Of a stretch of 64,000 nucleotides of DNA, positions 62,180 to 64,000 are shown piece by piece. The notes below the pieces were generated by a model. It had not been told where the DNA came from. It ran no database searches and saw only the letters and a list, made by a program, of their open reading frames with translations. The stretch is from positions 36,741,200 through 36,805,199 of the forward strand of contig JACMZG010001911.1 of the NCBI GenBank assembly GCA_018340805.1. Reading direction: 5' to 3'. This stretch comes from Microvelia longipes. Taxonomy: Eukaryota; Arthropoda; Insecta; Hemiptera; Veliidae. How positions within the stretch are numbered: the first letter of the stretch is position 1; each line of letters opens with the position of its first letter. Position numbers and translations under genes: made by a program.

Positions 62180-62272
62180 ATGGTAACTAGGACAAAGAAG
62201 ATTTTTGTGGGAGGCCTGTCGGCACCAACAACTCTTGAAGATGTCAAAAATTACTTCGAACAATTTGGCCCT
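62180..62272 (+). CDS. Rbp6: Rbp6/Musashi-family internal exon, start of RRM2
   Basis: The exon reads in phase 0 for exactly 31 codons, beginning [13 protein letters not shown] and ending YFEQFGP. This is the start of the second RNA-recognition motif of Musashi-family proteins, which bind UAG-containing 3'UTR sites and control translation in the cytoplasm. Visible parts are the basic linker VTRTKK, the RNP2 strand IFVGGL with its RNA-stacking Phe, and the first helix ([14 protein letters not shown]). RNP1 must lie in the next exon, which is not in this window. The ATG is Met inside the linker that follows RRM1, not a start codon: an acceptor TTTTTTCAG abuts it and a donor GTAAGTT follows the last codon. 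The stretch [10 protein letters not shown] matches my memory of insect Rbp6 rather than Drosophila msi or vertebrate MSI1/2, so I favour Rbp6. The family call is very safe and the paralogue call fairly safe. Confidence 0.93.
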
Positions 62273-62279
62273 GTAAGTT
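62273..62279 (+). promoter_or_regulatory. 5' splice site of the Rbp6 exon
   Basis: GTAAGTT follows the last codon (CCT). It is a near-consensus U1 site and leaves the reading frame in phase 0. Confidence 0.9.
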
Positions 62280-64000
62280 AATTTTTCAATACTATGGTTG
62301 ATTTAATTTTTTTTGTTATTTGCAGCGGCAATAATATGGAACTAATCGAATTGTTCTTATACTATTTTTCTCCTCCGTATCTAAATCCAGCTGTGTTTGT
62401 ACTTAATTATTTGTTCCAATGTTCTCTATTATTAAAGTAGGGAGTTCAACCTAAAATACAGTGGATTTGAAAAACTATAACCACTTGCCTCTTAATAGTT
62501 TTGAACTACTACTATACTGGGTATTCAGGAAAAATATCGTGTTCATCCTCAAAATTTCATCAGAATTATCCATTTTAGACGTTATTAAGGCGTTCTGAGT
62601 GGTTTTTCTCATACTGGCTGTTTTTGTGATCAGAGTGAGATCAAAGTTGTGTCGCACTATTTTTATGATAATCTTTCGTGACCCTTATTGATTTTCTTTT
62701 ATTTTCTTTTCTGCAACCTTTTATTTTTCTTTTCTGCAAAATTAATAATTTAATGTAAGCGTTAGTTTTATCTTTTACCTTCCTTTCCCCCAGTATGACT
62801 GAGTATTATAAATGATAATAGGAGAAATAGCTTAGCCTTAAGTACAAGTGGGTTTTGATCTTCTAATGATCGTAATTAAGTCATACCTAAAAGTATTTTT
62901 TCTGGGTTCCAAGAGTTATTAAAAAGTTTCATAAATAACTGTTTATAAGCAAATTAAAGCATTAAAGTACTTTTAGGCAAAGTCTGTTTAGTTTTAAAAC
63001 TGAGGATATTGCTGAAAGGGCAAGTAAAGGTTACAGGGGGTAGTCAGTGGAAATCAAGCTGTAGGAGCTTTAGTCTATGACAAGCTGTAAGTGAAAAGTT
63101 TTACCCCGCTCTGATATCTCCCCCACTTGAAGCCTCTAAATGAACTCGAGCTCCCTCCTCTCAAGTAAAGTTTTCCACGGAGCTTTGCGGCTTGGTTTTC
63201 GTTGAGACTAGAAGAGTACTTAGCTCTTCCTCTGAAACAAGAAGCAAAAACTCGGGCAAGAGACTTGATTTTTCAAGTATGGACTTTTTGTCAAAGTCAT
63301 TTTCCTTGTAGCTTTTTTCTCTTTATTTTATCACTGACAATTTTTTTTTTTAATTTTGATGCTTTCGTTTAATGACGTCAATATCAGCTTTGTCACAAAA
63401 AATACATTTTTTTAAGTTACAAAACGTTTTATGATACATTTTTAGATTCATAAAGGTTTCATTAGCAATGAAACTCAATAGAGACAACTTCCAAAAACAA
63501 AATTACAAAATCTCGACAATCCAAATCTCTTGAAATTCTTATAAAAAGGAAGTTTTTCAATTCTATCTATTTATATTAGATAACCAGTGACCTAGCACTT
63601 ACTTTTTATATATTAGTACTACAAGTCGGTCTTATAGTTTTGCGTAACATCAATCATTTTCAATTTAAATAGCAATGTTAATTAACTTGTACAGAACTGA
63701 AGGATACACATTGTCGCTAAAATATTGCTTCAGTTTTAATTGTATTTATTCTTTTATATTTCTCTTCGATTAATTAATAGTTGGTAGTTTATTTAATTAT
63801 TTAAATTAATCTTGTAAATCTTGTTCCAATATCATATTGTATCCATTTTGAAATTAATTAGTGTTGTTAATTGGAAGTAACTTATTGAATTGTTTACTCA
63901 ACTGAATCATTTGAAGATAAAACAATAAATTAATAAGTGCTTGAGAATGCTATTGTTTTATATTTAAAGGGTGTTTTTTTAGCATATAAATGTATTTTAT
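62273..64000 (+). other. 5' part of the next Rbp6 intron
   Basis: Following the donor, no sequence resembling the rest of RRM2 (the RNP1 exon) is present before the window ends. The content is unremarkable AT-rich DNA. A slightly GC-richer patch at 63040-63260 has no recognisable coding. Confidence 0.75.

Overview
This window is AT-rich animal DNA and reads as intron almost throughout. The only piece of coding sequence I can defend is one 93-bp exon at 62180-62272 on the + strand. It has a clean acceptor (TTTTTTCAG) and donor (CCT/GTAAGTT) and encodes the start of the second RNA-recognition motif of a Musashi-family RNA-binding protein ([13 protein letters not shown]..., ending ...YFEQFGP). 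The wording of the middle ([10 protein letters not shown]) fits the arthropod Rbp6 branch better than vertebrate MSI1/MSI2, from memory of those families. The host is therefore probably an arthropod with long introns; I cannot place it more finely. No other Rbp6 exon was seen, so 1-62179 is most simply one very long intron and 62273-64000 the start of the next.

The intron is built from mobile-element debris. (1) A SINE-like family carries a 5S-rRNA-like core in four copies; three further pieces are assigned to it by the flanking parts (4045-4190, 21265-21400, 21560-21830, 25240-25550, 32610-32780, 34725-35490, 56285-56500). (2) A tRNA-like family has the box TGGCGCGGTGG and a GGTTCGAATCC-type B box; it is scattered singly and also amplified into a 434/436-bp-arm inverted repeat at 57526-58518 whose arms differ only by two single-G deletions. 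(3) Other tRNA-like heads lie at 43271, 55663, 41675, 51755 and 32150. (4) A family of GC-rich hairpins (GGCC-GAA-GGCC style) occurs at 10340, 22860 and 48535. (5) Several fold-back or MITE-like elements lie at 4817-5591, 25558-25997, 27858-28373, 29683-29879 and 48680-48935. (6) A degenerate LINE-like reverse-transcriptase tail lies on the minus strand near 34200-34520.

Simple-sequence DNA is abundant: eleven long (AT)n tracts, several sitting inside repeat copies with related flanks, and minisatellites at 27304, 30672, 32960, 39301 and 57090. A 222-bp tandem duplication at 50159-50602 stays open in frame on both strands.

The observations I would follow first are: candidate recursive (ratchet) splice sites at 831/832, 8396/8397 and 38727/38728, which would divide the long intron into steps; the 5S-core SINE family; the near-perfect 1-kb palindrome; the fold-back element whose arms are arrays of TTTGAGAA; and two opposite-strand copies of a CTGATGR...GAAAGC hairpin with a compensatory base-pair change, hammerhead-like but with an extra base. 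Apart from the Rbp6 exon, the short open frames in the window are not convincing genes.
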